A DNA stretch of 64,000 nucleotides. Origin: Neodiprion pinetum (Eukaryota > Arthropoda > Insecta > Hymenoptera > Diprionidae). Of this stretch, positions 47,212 to 58,419 are shown one piece after another. Every line of letters begins with the position of its first letter. The first letter of the stretch is position 1. The translations under genes were made by a program, and so were the position numbers. The notes beneath the pieces were generated by a model. It was not told where the DNA came from. It saw nothing but the letters and a program-made list of their open reading frames with translations, and did not search any database. Location of the stretch: positions 33,396,607-33,460,606 of the forward strand of contig NC_060235.2 of NCBI RefSeq assembly GCF_021155775.2, given 5' to 3'.

Positions 47212-49875
47212 CTCACTTGATTAACTGGCGGATTTGATTCAAGTTGAACAAATTTCACATTCGATATACATTATTTTCTCTCACAAATAGACTGAGTCTC
47301 TCTCTAGTTCGCGAGACACGTTTTTAGAAAAATCACAAAAACTTGACAGAGACGTTCGTCTATCCGTCCGTCGTTCGGGGCGCAGACATCTCTTCTTGTC
47401 TTTCTCACTCTTTCTTCCTCTCTCTCTCTCTCTTTTTCTCGCTCGCGCTCTCTCGCTTTCTCTTTCTCTCTCTTTCTCTCCCTCTCGTTCTCGCTGCAAA
47501 GATGCGACAGCTAAACCTTTTCACCCATTTTTCGTCCACTTCTCCGTTTTCCCGCACTGTTTAACCTCGATATCACTTTTCGCCGATCCCCTAGCTCCTT
47601 GTATTCCCTGTCTTTGCACATTTTTCACCTCCTTTCAACTATTTCTTATCAAAACGTCGTTCAGAGAGACCCACCAGTATCGAGAACTGCCATTGCGCGA
47701 GCTCGCTCTCCGCGTTGCGATCGATATTGCGATACTCGTCGACTCGTCTCACTAACGCGATATATATCGAACAACGTCCATACCCCGCGAAACATATCTT
47801 TACTCAATCTTGCTGGAATTTTTGTCGATGACTGTATTCGCGCCTCCCGGATAATACGTACTCGTACCGATACTATTACCCATTACCACGCGGGGAACTC
47901 ATAGTTGGACATTACTGTACATAAATACGTATATCAGCATATTTTAAACGTCGTTTATGCGCTAGGCGTTCCTATTCGATTCTTTCTTCAACCGAAATAT
48001 GCCGTGTTATTTTGTGTAGATTTTTTTTAATTAAATGTAATTTATTCCAATAATATTATAAAACATTGCGATGAATTAATTTCAAGAGCAATTTTATTTT
48101 AATTTGTATATGCACCTCTGACATAAGTATTAACTTGTCTAACTTTCGTATTCACGTCTAGTGCGTGGTAAAACCCACGAAGTAGTTAGTATTACCTCGT
48201 GGTAAGACCGTAGGTAAAAGGAATTGAGCAGCCTACCATGCACATCGATATGTATGTCCGGTGGCCTATAACCAGGCATGGGAACATCGTGACGCACATC
48301 ATTGACATTGATCATTATTTACTGTACAGTTACGTAAATGATATTTTCATCAATTATATTATGCATTACTGAGAATCAGTTTATCCATTAAACGAATTTC
48401 AAGGTTGTCACAGCACTTCGCATGAATCATATAGAACAGTAAATACTAATTACTTTTTGGTGTCTTTTCACAATTATCGTTTGAGACGAAATTAAAAAAA
48501 AAAAACTACAGTATTATAATTTGCATACACGATGCATACAGTCCAAAGTCTGTTAGGTAATAGATCTTATAGTACATGAATTTTTTTGCATAAAATCCAA
48601 TTAATAGTTACGAGTAGGAAAAGCGACCAAACTGCATTCGTTTTCGGTACCCGAAGCAACGGTTTCGTTAAAATTAAATGTTTTTAATTTCGGTTTTAAT
48701 TTTAACAAACTGTAACAGCATGTTTGGGAGGTACAGACGAAGAGCTTGATAAATGTATTATGTGGATTAATTTTATTGCGTACGCACTCACGTACAGTAG
48801 CAGGTTGTCTATGGACATGAAATTAATGTATTTTCACATTCCGGCGAATGCGGTAGACAACAACACGTGCATAATTTGAATAAATAAAATGACAAAGCAG
48901 CCGTTAACAATAACATCTTAAATATATCACATGTAATTGAGATACAAATGGTGAAATGATAATAAATAAATCTCTCTTTACGGAACGTTAAATACATAAT
49001 TTGATCTTTGCTGTCAGTTTAGAAGTGATAAAATCTCATGGTTTTACCGAAACGTTCTATTCAAATATGTAGCACATATGGACTTACGTAAATTCTTAAA
49101 ATACTACAGCTTATAAATCACTCTAACAGTAATCACTAAAATTAGATACTGTCTTGAATGTATGTTATTTCGAAGCAAAGACTGTTGCAATTTACTGAAG
49201 TACTAAATATCGTAGAAATAATTCAACAAATGGATTTTCAATAGTTTCATCGTTATTTTTTAATAATTGAGCTGCAAAATTTTATCTTATATATATCATA
49301 CGTATATACGATTTAATTCGGCATGTAGACGTATCATTCATTTGAGCATGAATTTTTCAATTAAATAAACGGAATAGAAAACGGTAGAAAATTAAAAGTA
49401 AGAATATATTATATTTATAATATATACTTAACGTCAATAAATTAGGTAAATTGAATAAATAAAAAAATTTAGCATACATATTAAATATAAATTAAATAAA
49501 TTACTAAAATTTATGACATGTACGAAATACTTTCGGAAAATACCATCAGTTACACACACCGTACACTACATCTATTCGCCAGTGCAGACCATATTACGCT
49601 CGGAATCTTTGATATAAATTCTTTTTTTTTTTTTAATATATAGAGAATGGAATATCAAATTTTCGTAGCGCAGTTCTTGTTACGATTAACGCACGAGACA
49701 TATAGTCGAATCGTTTGATTCACCTTAAAAAAAAGGAAGAAAAAAAAAATTTAGACTAAAGCATAAAAATTAAACTAAAAATCAGACGGCAGAGTTTTTC
49801 CGCTAATACTGTAGAGGGACGAGGGCTGAGAACCTCTCGGTTGACTTCTTAAAACATCTCCGTAAGTTTTTCAAA
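47212..49875. other. Sos 5' region and spacer to the neuropeptide gene
   Basis: The first 600 bases upstream of the Sos ATG are pyrimidine-rich on + (GA-rich on the Sos strand) and then CpG-rich to about 47900, fitting its leader and promoter. The rest is AT-rich and without a recognised gene. The 3' UTR of the neuropeptide precursor should extend into the right end. Confidence 0.5.
47397..47492 (-). promoter_or_regulatory. GA-rich tract upstream of Sos
   Basis: On the Sos coding strand this is a dense GAGAGAG and GAAAGAG array ending 186 bases before the ATG. In insects such arrays near promoters often bind GAGA factor and exclude nucleosomes. It may lie in the 5' UTR or core promoter; it may also be a plain microsatellite. 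Confidence 0.4.
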
Positions 49876-52800
49876 TTATACTAATTGTTCCTCCGTCTCC
49901 TCCCCTTGTCGATGTTGATGGTTGTTCTGGAACCAAAAAAAGGCGAAACATGAGTTGACATGAATATGCCAAGATGAATTAATGCTAACACGGTTCACAT
50001 GCTACAAATTGCGTAAATCACGAGTGTAGTTTATTAGAATTCTAAATTATTGCTACAACTCTAATTAATTAATAGGTTAGTCAACGGGATGATAAGTCTC
50101 GCTGATGGAAATTCCCTAACGATTGAATGCACCGACATTCGCTATGAGCGTGTGTGATAAAGTAGACGAAATAGTTGAATCAAACTTTATATTATAACGC
50201 GTACTCGTAATTAATTTCACCTGTGAATGAGATCATTCAAATTCAATAAGTAAAACGCGTCTAATTGGTTATGAAGTGGTACAAGTTGCTCTACCCGAAT
50301 ATAAATTGCGAAACTGCAAGTAATTATATGAGTCAGCTGATGTTTCAGATCGTGGAACTCTGAATTCTGCCTGACTTCAAAAATTGCAATATTCATTTGT
50401 ATTTTCTGGCCAGATGCAGTCAGTGAAAATGACAATTAGTAAGTACTGTGAGGCGTATTACAATTATTAGTTCGTTGAAGCGGATGCATGTGCCACGTTA
50501 ACTAAATGGAATCTGTTTTTATCAGTCTATACCCGATGAAATCCTACTGTTGTGAGATATGAAATCAAGGTCCATGTTTGCATAGTTTTCTCATTAAATA
50601 GAGTGCAGTAGTGAAGGAGGTAAAAGATCGACATTTACGAAAAAATTTTATCACTCCTTCCACGAAGAAGAAAACAAATTCGGTGTTTTCCTAATTAATA
50701 AAAGGTTCAGCTATATTTTGCAATAAGATATGTAAAATCGGTTTTAAAGAATAAAAGAAATTCTCCTGAAAGTCGAGTAGTATGAACTGCGGTAAAAATT
50801 ATTATTATATACCATGTACTGGGTATAAAGCAGCGAGTAGAAACTGAACTTACAAAATACGATTGAAAAGATTCGTCACTTTCTTGACCAGCGGACAGAG
50901 AGTCTCGTTCTTCAGCTTCTTGCAGAAGCCGTTGAAGTCTTTGAAGCCCACTTTCCATGGATCGCCGCCTGCGGCCACTAAAACAGAGAAGAGACAAAGA
51001 TAAATTAACGCGCGGGTCAGGATAAGGTGCGAAAAAAAAAGAGAAGAACAATTAACAACAAACAATTACTGAACCGCACTGAGATTGTGGTAAACAATTC
51101 GAATATGGTTCGCGCCATTCTCATTGCGTGACAAATTCTACAACCCGGAAGTGAACGCGAACTCACCGGCATCTAATTGTAATTTAGAAGAATAAGATGC
51201 GTTTGCATTTGCAGCGAAGCACATGCAAGTGGAGGAATAAACCGTTAGTTGTGCACAAAAGTGTCGTTTCTTCTTCTTTTTCTTTTTCATTCTCTGCGGC
51301 CCCGTTTTATAAGGAAGGAAGATATAAATGCAAAAGACTCGAGAACGATAACCGAGTTAAATGCTCCATTACCGGGACAGTGACAAATTGACGGGGTGTA
51401 GATATAAAGTAGGTATTATTGCGTCAGGCTTTTGCCCGCTGCAGATTTAATTACCGTAGGAACTTCTTTGGCATTTTTTATATTTCTTAATACATTAAAA
51501 GAGAGCGAGGTAAGACAGGTAACGGAATATACTTAAGCAGGTACGTGTTTCATCTGAAAAGCATCCCACTTGTTCCCCGAAAGGACTACATAGAAAAAAA
51601 AAATATCGTGTCAATTCAATTTCACACGTACGCGGTAGATGTGTGTAAATATTTTGCGGAGCGTTCCGAAAAATCAAATTATTCCATTATGAAGTTTTGC
51701 AATGTTTCGATCTCCGCGAATGATTATCGTTCGATTCAAATGTTAAATTTAATTCTAAGAAACGATTAAAGTATGTCTTTTAATCGACTAACTCAGATTG
51801 GTGAATAGTTCGAAAAGCGACTTGAAAGGGATTATTATTGGCAGCTGAAGAAGTTAATGCGTGTAGTGATCACTCGGTCTGGAATGTCGGCACTTCTCAT
51901 TGTCAGCTTATCTTTCACGTAAACGACGAATGCTCCGGTACGCATACGCGCGTGATAAAATTTGATAAAATTTCGAATCGGCCACTGACTCACTAGACGG
52001 TAAAATGGTATAATGTCAGGTATGAAATATGATGACACATTTTCACCGATCAATATAGTAATTACAATGCTTTACATTATCGCGTCTGGACTTGTTAATT
52101 CAATATCGATGCTCGTCGATTCGCAGAAAATCGCTCACACCCGTGCCGTGTATGCAAATGTACATATAATGTTACTCATCACGCCTGTTGTTTTTTTTTT
52201 TCCTTTTACAAATTTATTAACCTGTGGTTTCAACCAGTAAAATTGAAGAAAGCGTGCAAGGAGTATAAGACGTGTGACCTGGAGGTGGAATTAGACCCCC
52301 GAACGATTGAATGACGTGAATCATTGATTGAAAAAAAAAATCAAGCGTATTTCAAATTAAAATAATACTAGGTAACGGAGTAATTATCGATTATTTATAA
52401 AAATCGTTGAGAGAGAATGAAGAATTTTTATTCTTCGTATTCAAACGCGCAGAGAAATACCACCCGACAATCTCACGTAACAACGTGTCATTAGAATCGT
52501 TTGTCCGATAAGCGCCACGACCAATCCAACTTGAATAAGGGTAGACCGAGATCAATTTTCACGCGTATCGGACAAACATATGTATCAATATAGGGGATCA
52601 GAGGTATGAATATAACGTTTAGACTTCGCACGTAAGCTTGAATGGATTTACGGGTGGACGTGTTTCAAATTGCAGCAAAGTGTATAACTCTTTCCAATTT
52701 TCTAATTGATAAAACGTGCACAATTGAAGTAGACACGTATTAACGAACACAAGATTAGGTGCAAGTGGACGTGCAGCCTAAACTAGAAAATCCAACGGAG

Positions 52801-54047
52801 GATTGCCACTCTGCACGCCGTGCACGACTTATTATACCTGATAAGAATTGTATCCAGTTTTTACCGGTTTTCTACCGAACACTTTGTCGTTTGCACAGAT
52901 ACATTAATAGATTATTTCAGTAGTGGATTGTGCATGCCCACGTGATCGTTTTGCACGTATATTACATACGCACATGATGGGACATGTAACAATCACGACT
53001 CGCGCTCACGTCGACGATGGTTTCAGTCTGTACAATCGGTTAAGAAATCGTTCATAATTTACGGTCTGGCATATTCGGGAGTTCCCTTTGGTTAACAAAT
53101 TGCGAGGTTAACGTTGTCATCAATTTCGTCTGGCACGTCAAGTGCCTGAGATCCGGAAGCACGTCAACGAATAACGAAACTATAAAGAGTTTTCAGGTTA
53201 CTATGGTCCGACTGCGAGACGTTCAAAAGCCACTCTCTCTCTCTCTCTCTCGCTGTCTCTTTCTCTGCCTCTTAACGAACATCAAGTTATAAGAAATGTT
53301 TCACGCGGTAGAAGATTGGCAAAGTTCATCCGGGAGAAGAAGAAGCGACATTAATTTGGAATACGTAATATACTTACATTATAGTCGGATCTACTTGGCC
53401 GAATGCAACGGGTACGGTAACCAGCCGCCCACGTAATTTCGACAGTGCCAATAACGTCTCAAGTTCCGCCAGACGCTGATCGGATACTCGTTTCTGCCTG
53501 CTGTAATCATTGCGAAAGAACACAGGTTCAATTAAGCCTTCTCATTCGAGTGACTTACGCAAGCGTGAGAAACCGTCCCAAGCTTCGAACATTATTTCCG
53601 TATTTTCAATTTTTGGATCATGTCTGTTTAAAGATTCAGCATTATTGTCATCTGACATATTTCACTATGCCAATAAATCACTTGACTGCGTGCAATGTCT
53701 AGAGAAGTAAGCTTAGCGTGACGAAATTTTCGTTTGAATGATCGGTAACTTCAATCTTATTGCATCACTTTACACGCATAGACGATTCTACGTACAGCTC
53801 GTATACACCAATGAACTTTTACGTCAACGAAGATAAAAAGTTGTTAACGATAAGTGGAACAGAGATCTGTCCGCGTGCGTACGCGTGTCTCGTAACATAA
53901 TTGCACGAGAGTGAACGTACTGCGTTTTAAATGTTCAACACACGCATGATGGAAGCGCATGGTAATAATGTCGATGAATCTCTCATTCACTCTGCGTGCA
54001 TGTCGTTCAATTCCGTATATACATACATATATACAATATATATGTAC

Positions 54048-54082
<35 letters not shown>

Positions 54083-54946
54083 CGTATGTATGTATAATTC
54101 GTATGGGAGAAAAATACGATAAATATGTGATACATTCGCTCGTGCAACTTTGATAATTATCATTCTATGTGTAATATACGTGGTGACACAGCAATGTTCA
54201 AGATTATCGTTCACCGAGTTGTCATATTTATAACGTATACGCAAAGACGCGGAAGTTGAGCTTTAAGTGAAACGAAGTTTGGTAAAATTAAGTAATTTTA
54301 TGCAACAACATGGGGAGAAACTTTCGTCTTTATGATAATACCAAAACTACACAAGACATTGCTATCCCTTATTATAATTTCGCGTGTAAATATGTACATA
54401 TATTCTTGAGGATTAAACGACCTCGCGCAAAGTATGCCGGTTGCGAAAAGTAATAATAAAATGGCGGAAACCGCGCCAGGCAAAACTTGTTGAATTTAAC
54501 TGGGCATCTTTGCGACGCGAGAGTTCAAGTTAGCTTCCATCTTTTATTTCTCTGTAGAAAAGAAAAAAGAAAAAACAAAACGCTAATGCAAAAGAAAGGT
54601 GAAGAGAAAAACCAATCACGATCAATGAATTTCTATATGATTAATAATTTGTAAAGATCAGTATGAAAGTTGCCTTCTCAAATTCTCAATTCTCAATCCC
54701 AGGCGTGCAATTATCAGGCAATATTCAACTCTTCACAATGGGTGAAAAAATTGACAATTTTGCTAGCCGATGTCTCGGCCAGATGATCAATTATACGATA
54801 ATTATTAAAAACTCGACGAAAGAAGTTTGTTCCAACCTGAGAGGTCCCGATGGTCGAGCATCGGTGTCTGTAGCCAGCAATGCGAGAATCAGAAGAACGG
54901 CACCGGCGGTTGTGAAAATGGTCATCCTCTTGACTGGCGAACTCAT
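49876..54946 (-). CDS. Neuropeptide precursor with one amidated 37-residue peptide, candidate iPTH-like
   Basis: Four exons in transcription order: 54946-54837, 53500-53378, 50977-50854 and 49926-49876, phases 2, 2, 0; 135 residues. Exon 1 encodes a signal peptide (hydrophobic TAGAVLLILALLA, likely cut after TDTDA at 30). A dibasic KR at 40-41 precedes a peptide starting VSDQRLAELE and ending GQVDPTII at 78; G79 then RRRR gives amidation and cleavage. The peptide is split by an intron at its last residue, and the amidation signal sits on exon 3. A Gln/Glu-rich helical C-peptide follows (LQRLQRLLQEAEERD), ending EETEEQLV. The layout is that of a peptide hormone acting through a secretin-class receptor. 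From memory of the family, SDQRLAELETLLAL and a VPV-FG-DP core fit the invertebrate parathyroid-hormone-like class; CRF-like or calcitonin-like hormones are less likely. Donor 1 (AG then GTTGGA) is weak. Confidence 0.8.
53232..53251. repeat. CT microsatellite
   Basis: CT dinucleotides in intron 2 of the neuropeptide gene, about 130 bases downstream of exon 2 in transcription direction. Confidence 0.85.
54049..54079. repeat. TA microsatellite
   Basis: Long TA run with preceding imperfect TATG/TACA units, in intron 1 of the neuropeptide gene. Confidence 0.9.
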
Positions 54947-55430
54947 TGTTTCACGATATGGGAATGTAATTACACTTGCGAAGAACTCGGCGAATGTACG
55001 AAAGAAAAAGCAAACAATAATAATCACTCAGGGGGTTGACGACGATTGCGACACTTGCAGGTTTGTAATCTCTGCTGCACTGCGATCACGAAAAGTGGGC
55101 ACAGATACGAATAACGAATAACGAGTAACAGTAAAAGTAGCAGTAGCAGTAGTGGTGGTGATAGGCAGTGACGTTAACGAAACGAGGGTTTGTTTAACGT
55201 CGAGAAGATCGTTCGGCGTTTGCAAACTTTGCTTCTTAAATCTTTTTTTCTTCGATATATCTTCGCAACGATGTTAATAACGACGTTTCTTTTCTTATAC
55301 AACTGTTTGTTGAATTTTTCTTCTTCTCCTTTTTCCTCTCCTTCTTCTCTTCCCTTTTATGTAGGTATAATATGTCTTTATCTCTCCGCTTGTCTCTTGC
55401 GAACTCTTGCACGGTGCTGACTTTGCTCCG

Positions 55431-55438
55431 TATATATA
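55431..55438 (-). promoter_or_regulatory. TATA box, possible promoter of the neuropeptide gene
   Basis: On the - strand TATATATA lies in a locally GC-richer context, 485 bases upstream of the precursor ATG. A start site about 30 bases downstream would fall near 55408. There is an initiator-like TCAGC at about 55420, closer than usual. The assignment rests on strand and position only. Confidence 0.4.
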
Positions 55439-58101
55439 CTCGGCGCCCAACCGACGCTCCCCCCTCTTCACCCGCTGCAGGTCGGGTATAAGTCTAACTT
55501 GATCCGCGATAGGGAGACACCCACTCTTTTTACCGAAGGAACTTTTCCCCGAGATTTTCATTTTCCTAGGTTTCCTGCAGGACAACGGTTTCAAAAAAAA
55601 AAAAATAAACAATATAAAACTACAGTTTATAGTTCTCATTCGAGACTTTGATTCTTCCTCACCCGAATAAATTTTATATTTTATCCGAATAGCACTCTTT
55701 CGGCTAATATCATTTTCCGCAACTTGATTCTGCGATAGTTGATCTCTGATCATCGCCTCGTTTTTTTTCATTTTTTTTTTCTTTTTTTAACTTCCGCTAC
55801 GCGATGGCAGATAAATTTTTACAATATCCGGTTGAACTTACCGATGACTCGGTGACAGATTCATGTCGGACACGTACTCAAACTCATCATTTCGTAATAA
55901 GCGGATATAATTAATCGATCTCGCCGATTCGCGTACAGCGTTGCATGCGCGATAGTAATTATACACAACATCTGAACAGTTTCGGATAAAATATTTTTGC
56001 ATTAAATGCAAAAGGGATTGCAAGTAATATAATAGAGAACTAAGCGTTATAATGCTGCGTCTTTGATTGTTTAAACAATAGGCGCGTCATTGCATTGATG
56101 TCAGATGTAAATTATATACCCCGTATCGGACAGAATCGACGTATAATTATAGGAAATATACGGACGCGTTATCCGTACGGCGAAGCCGCGTGGCCTGACT
56201 TTTGAACAGCTGTAATGTCACGGTATTATACCTATAACGCAAGCGTGCACGCACCTATTTACCTGATTTTCTCGTATTACTCGGGACTGAAACTGCGTTG
56301 TTTACCAAGCATACGATGAAATACAAAGGGGGCGATAATTATCGTCAAAGCGAGTCGTTCGAGACGTTAATTAATTGCAAGATAAAAGCCCGCGCGTATG
56401 GCTAACCGCGATGATCGTTTCCGGCAAGAAAATTGGACAATGGCGCATCTCTGGGAAAACTAATGCGAGCCGGCAAGGCAAAGAAAAAAAAATGATATAA
56501 CAAATTCCCTCAATATGTACTGATTTAAAAAACGTCTCTTGAACTCTGCAGGATTGAACTGAATTCGATCAATCCAAATGCTTCGACTCTCCTGATTTGT
56601 GTTTCTTTTTTATTAACTGGGGTGTGGTAAAATCTTCGTCATTAAAGGTTTGAAAAATAAATCGCGGGTCGAGAAATCCGTTGCAGCTTTTTTAACTAAC
56701 GCGTAATTCCTTCACCTTAAAGTTCTTACCATCTTTTAGCGAGCCGGTACGGCAGTAAAAACTTACCGGAATGATATGCGAAATATTGACGCTCCGAGGC
56801 TTTTTGTTTATCACACTTTCCACATCATCCACCCTTAACGATACTCATCGTTCTTCCCATGGTACCATAAATATATACTTTCATACATCAATTACGCAAA
56901 TCCCCCGCATTAGAAATCGAGATAAAAGCTTTCGCATAGAATGTAGAGAAACTTCTTTCTTTTCTCATCGTCTTGTCTTTTCCAGCTGCTGTAAAAAAAT
57001 TAATATTTAAAAATTGAGACCCGGCGACAATGTTGCGCTGTAGCAATATCGCGATTAATCCTCGACAAAAATTGGCGAAGATTATAATTAAATGTTGTCT
57101 GAGTTCCGGTTCCACTCGAGAATTCGAAGCGTAGGTAGTCGCAGATAGCGGCGTTTCGCACGGATTACATTGTTTTACCGAGTCGTAAATCGAACACTAA
57201 TACGTGTGTAATTATATTATCTATTCGTGGAAATTTTTATAGAAAAAATATTGCACAATCACGCGCAATCTTGGATAAATTGTGAGTGTTCTACAGCGAA
57301 ACGACGTCGCACGTATTCCTGTATTATCAGTGATTTATACATTATACATACAATTTTCCGAAACATAATCGGTCAAATGCACATTTTCATCGTATCTCTG
57401 GTGCGTACATACATTCATCGTCAAAGCGGCGAGATTTTTTTTCTTTTTGTATTGTCACACTGACGCGTGATATTTTACCTGCAGTATCATTCCATCATCC
57501 CATCATCGAATAATATTCAACACTATCAAAAAACCAGTTCTCCCCACATCGAAGCGTAGGTGCAGCTACGTGGCATAATGATACAGAAATGCACGACGCC
57601 ATTTGCAATGTTGAATTATCCGCCGTGGTGCATAGAGAAAAAGAATCGGTGTACTTGGAACAAAAGTTTACGGTTGAATGACTTAATTTGTCGAAAATAA
57701 GTATTGATTGATTGACTATTGACTACTCAAATGACTGATTAAACTAAAATATAATATTTGCCTGTTATACGTGTAGTTTCATGCAGCCAAACGGTTCATG
57801 AATTCTATCACATCACGATATTCAATGAATCAGATTGGGTCAAGATTCGACGACAATGGAACAACTTTCTTAGATAAAATAAATATTTGGTTGATCGCAC
57901 GACGTAGACATAAATTCAGGATTTTGTTAATTCGACAAAAATTTTGCCCAACTTTTTTTCTGAATGATACGTGCTTTTGAATCGTATACCGTTGAAATTA
58001 TTAATTTATACGTAACATAGGAGTGAGTGCAAATTTAAACGTGAACTTTTGATTGAGCTTAAAAGCATTCGGTATTGGTAAATTCGTTTCGAAGATACAA
58101 A

Positions 58102-58133
58102 TTTTCCGTCCTTTCCAATCGGTGGGTTGATTT
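58102..58133 (+). repeat. Direct repeat, left copy
   Basis: A 32-base segment containing AATCGGTGGGTTGATTT recurs at 58388-58419 with three substitutions. The two copies bracket the tRNA-like sequence, 286 bases apart. Confidence 0.75.
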
Positions 58134-58255
58134 CGAAGATAAAACTTTTCCTTATACATCGTGCATGCAGAGAAGAAACTTCTTACTCGCACATAAACCG
58201 GGCACAGGAAGACAAATTCGAACTCACTGGTGATGAGAGAAGTTAACGACAACAG

Positions 58256-58340
58256 AGTCAGGGCGGCTAGGTGGTCTGGTGGAGTAAGGCTCCGGTCGAG
58301 CATCTCTAGACGCCAGGTTCGATTCCTAGCTCCGTTGTTA
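58256..58340 (+). mobile_element. tRNA-like sequence, probable SINE head or tRNA pseudogene
   Basis: GGTTCGATTCC at about 58315-58325 matches the B box of a Pol III promoter, and TAGGTGGTCTGGTGG about 45 bases before it resembles an A box. T-arm pairing is four of five (CCAGG with CCTAG). An outer stem between ACAACAGAG and CTCCGTTGT is nearly complete. The cloverleaf is not canonical and I cannot assign an anticodon, so a functional tRNA is unlikely. An AT-rich body follows. Confidence 0.45.
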
Positions 58341-58387
58341 ATTTTTCGAAATCACCAATTTTTCGAATTTACATTCTTTCATAAAAC

Positions 58388-58419
58388 TTTTCCGTTCCTT
58401 CCGATCGGTGGGTTGATTT
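58388..58419 (+). repeat. Direct repeat, right copy
   Basis: Contains GATCGGTGGGTTGATTT; partner of 58102-58133, with three mismatches in 32 bases. Confidence 0.75.

Noticed and set aside
47397..47492. Pyrimidine-rich frames on + encoding Ser/Leu/Phe repeats
   Set aside because: These are translations of a CT microsatellite upstream of Sos, not proteins.
54298..54483. Signal-peptide-like frame PGAVSAILLLLFATGILCA on - between neuropeptide exons 1 and 2, which could have been an alternative first exon
   Set aside because: The frame begins with TTG, has an in-frame stop just upstream and no ATG, and its donor (AG then GTCGTT) is poor. The ATG-initiated exon at 54946-54837 is better supported.
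54663..55121. 152-codon + frame opposite the neuropeptide signal-peptide exon
   Set aside because: It lies antisense to the signal exon and leader, and has no domain or splice context.
58256..58340. Functional tRNA gene
   Set aside because: The B box is good, but the arms are imperfect, the spacing is non-canonical and no anticodon loop can be assigned.
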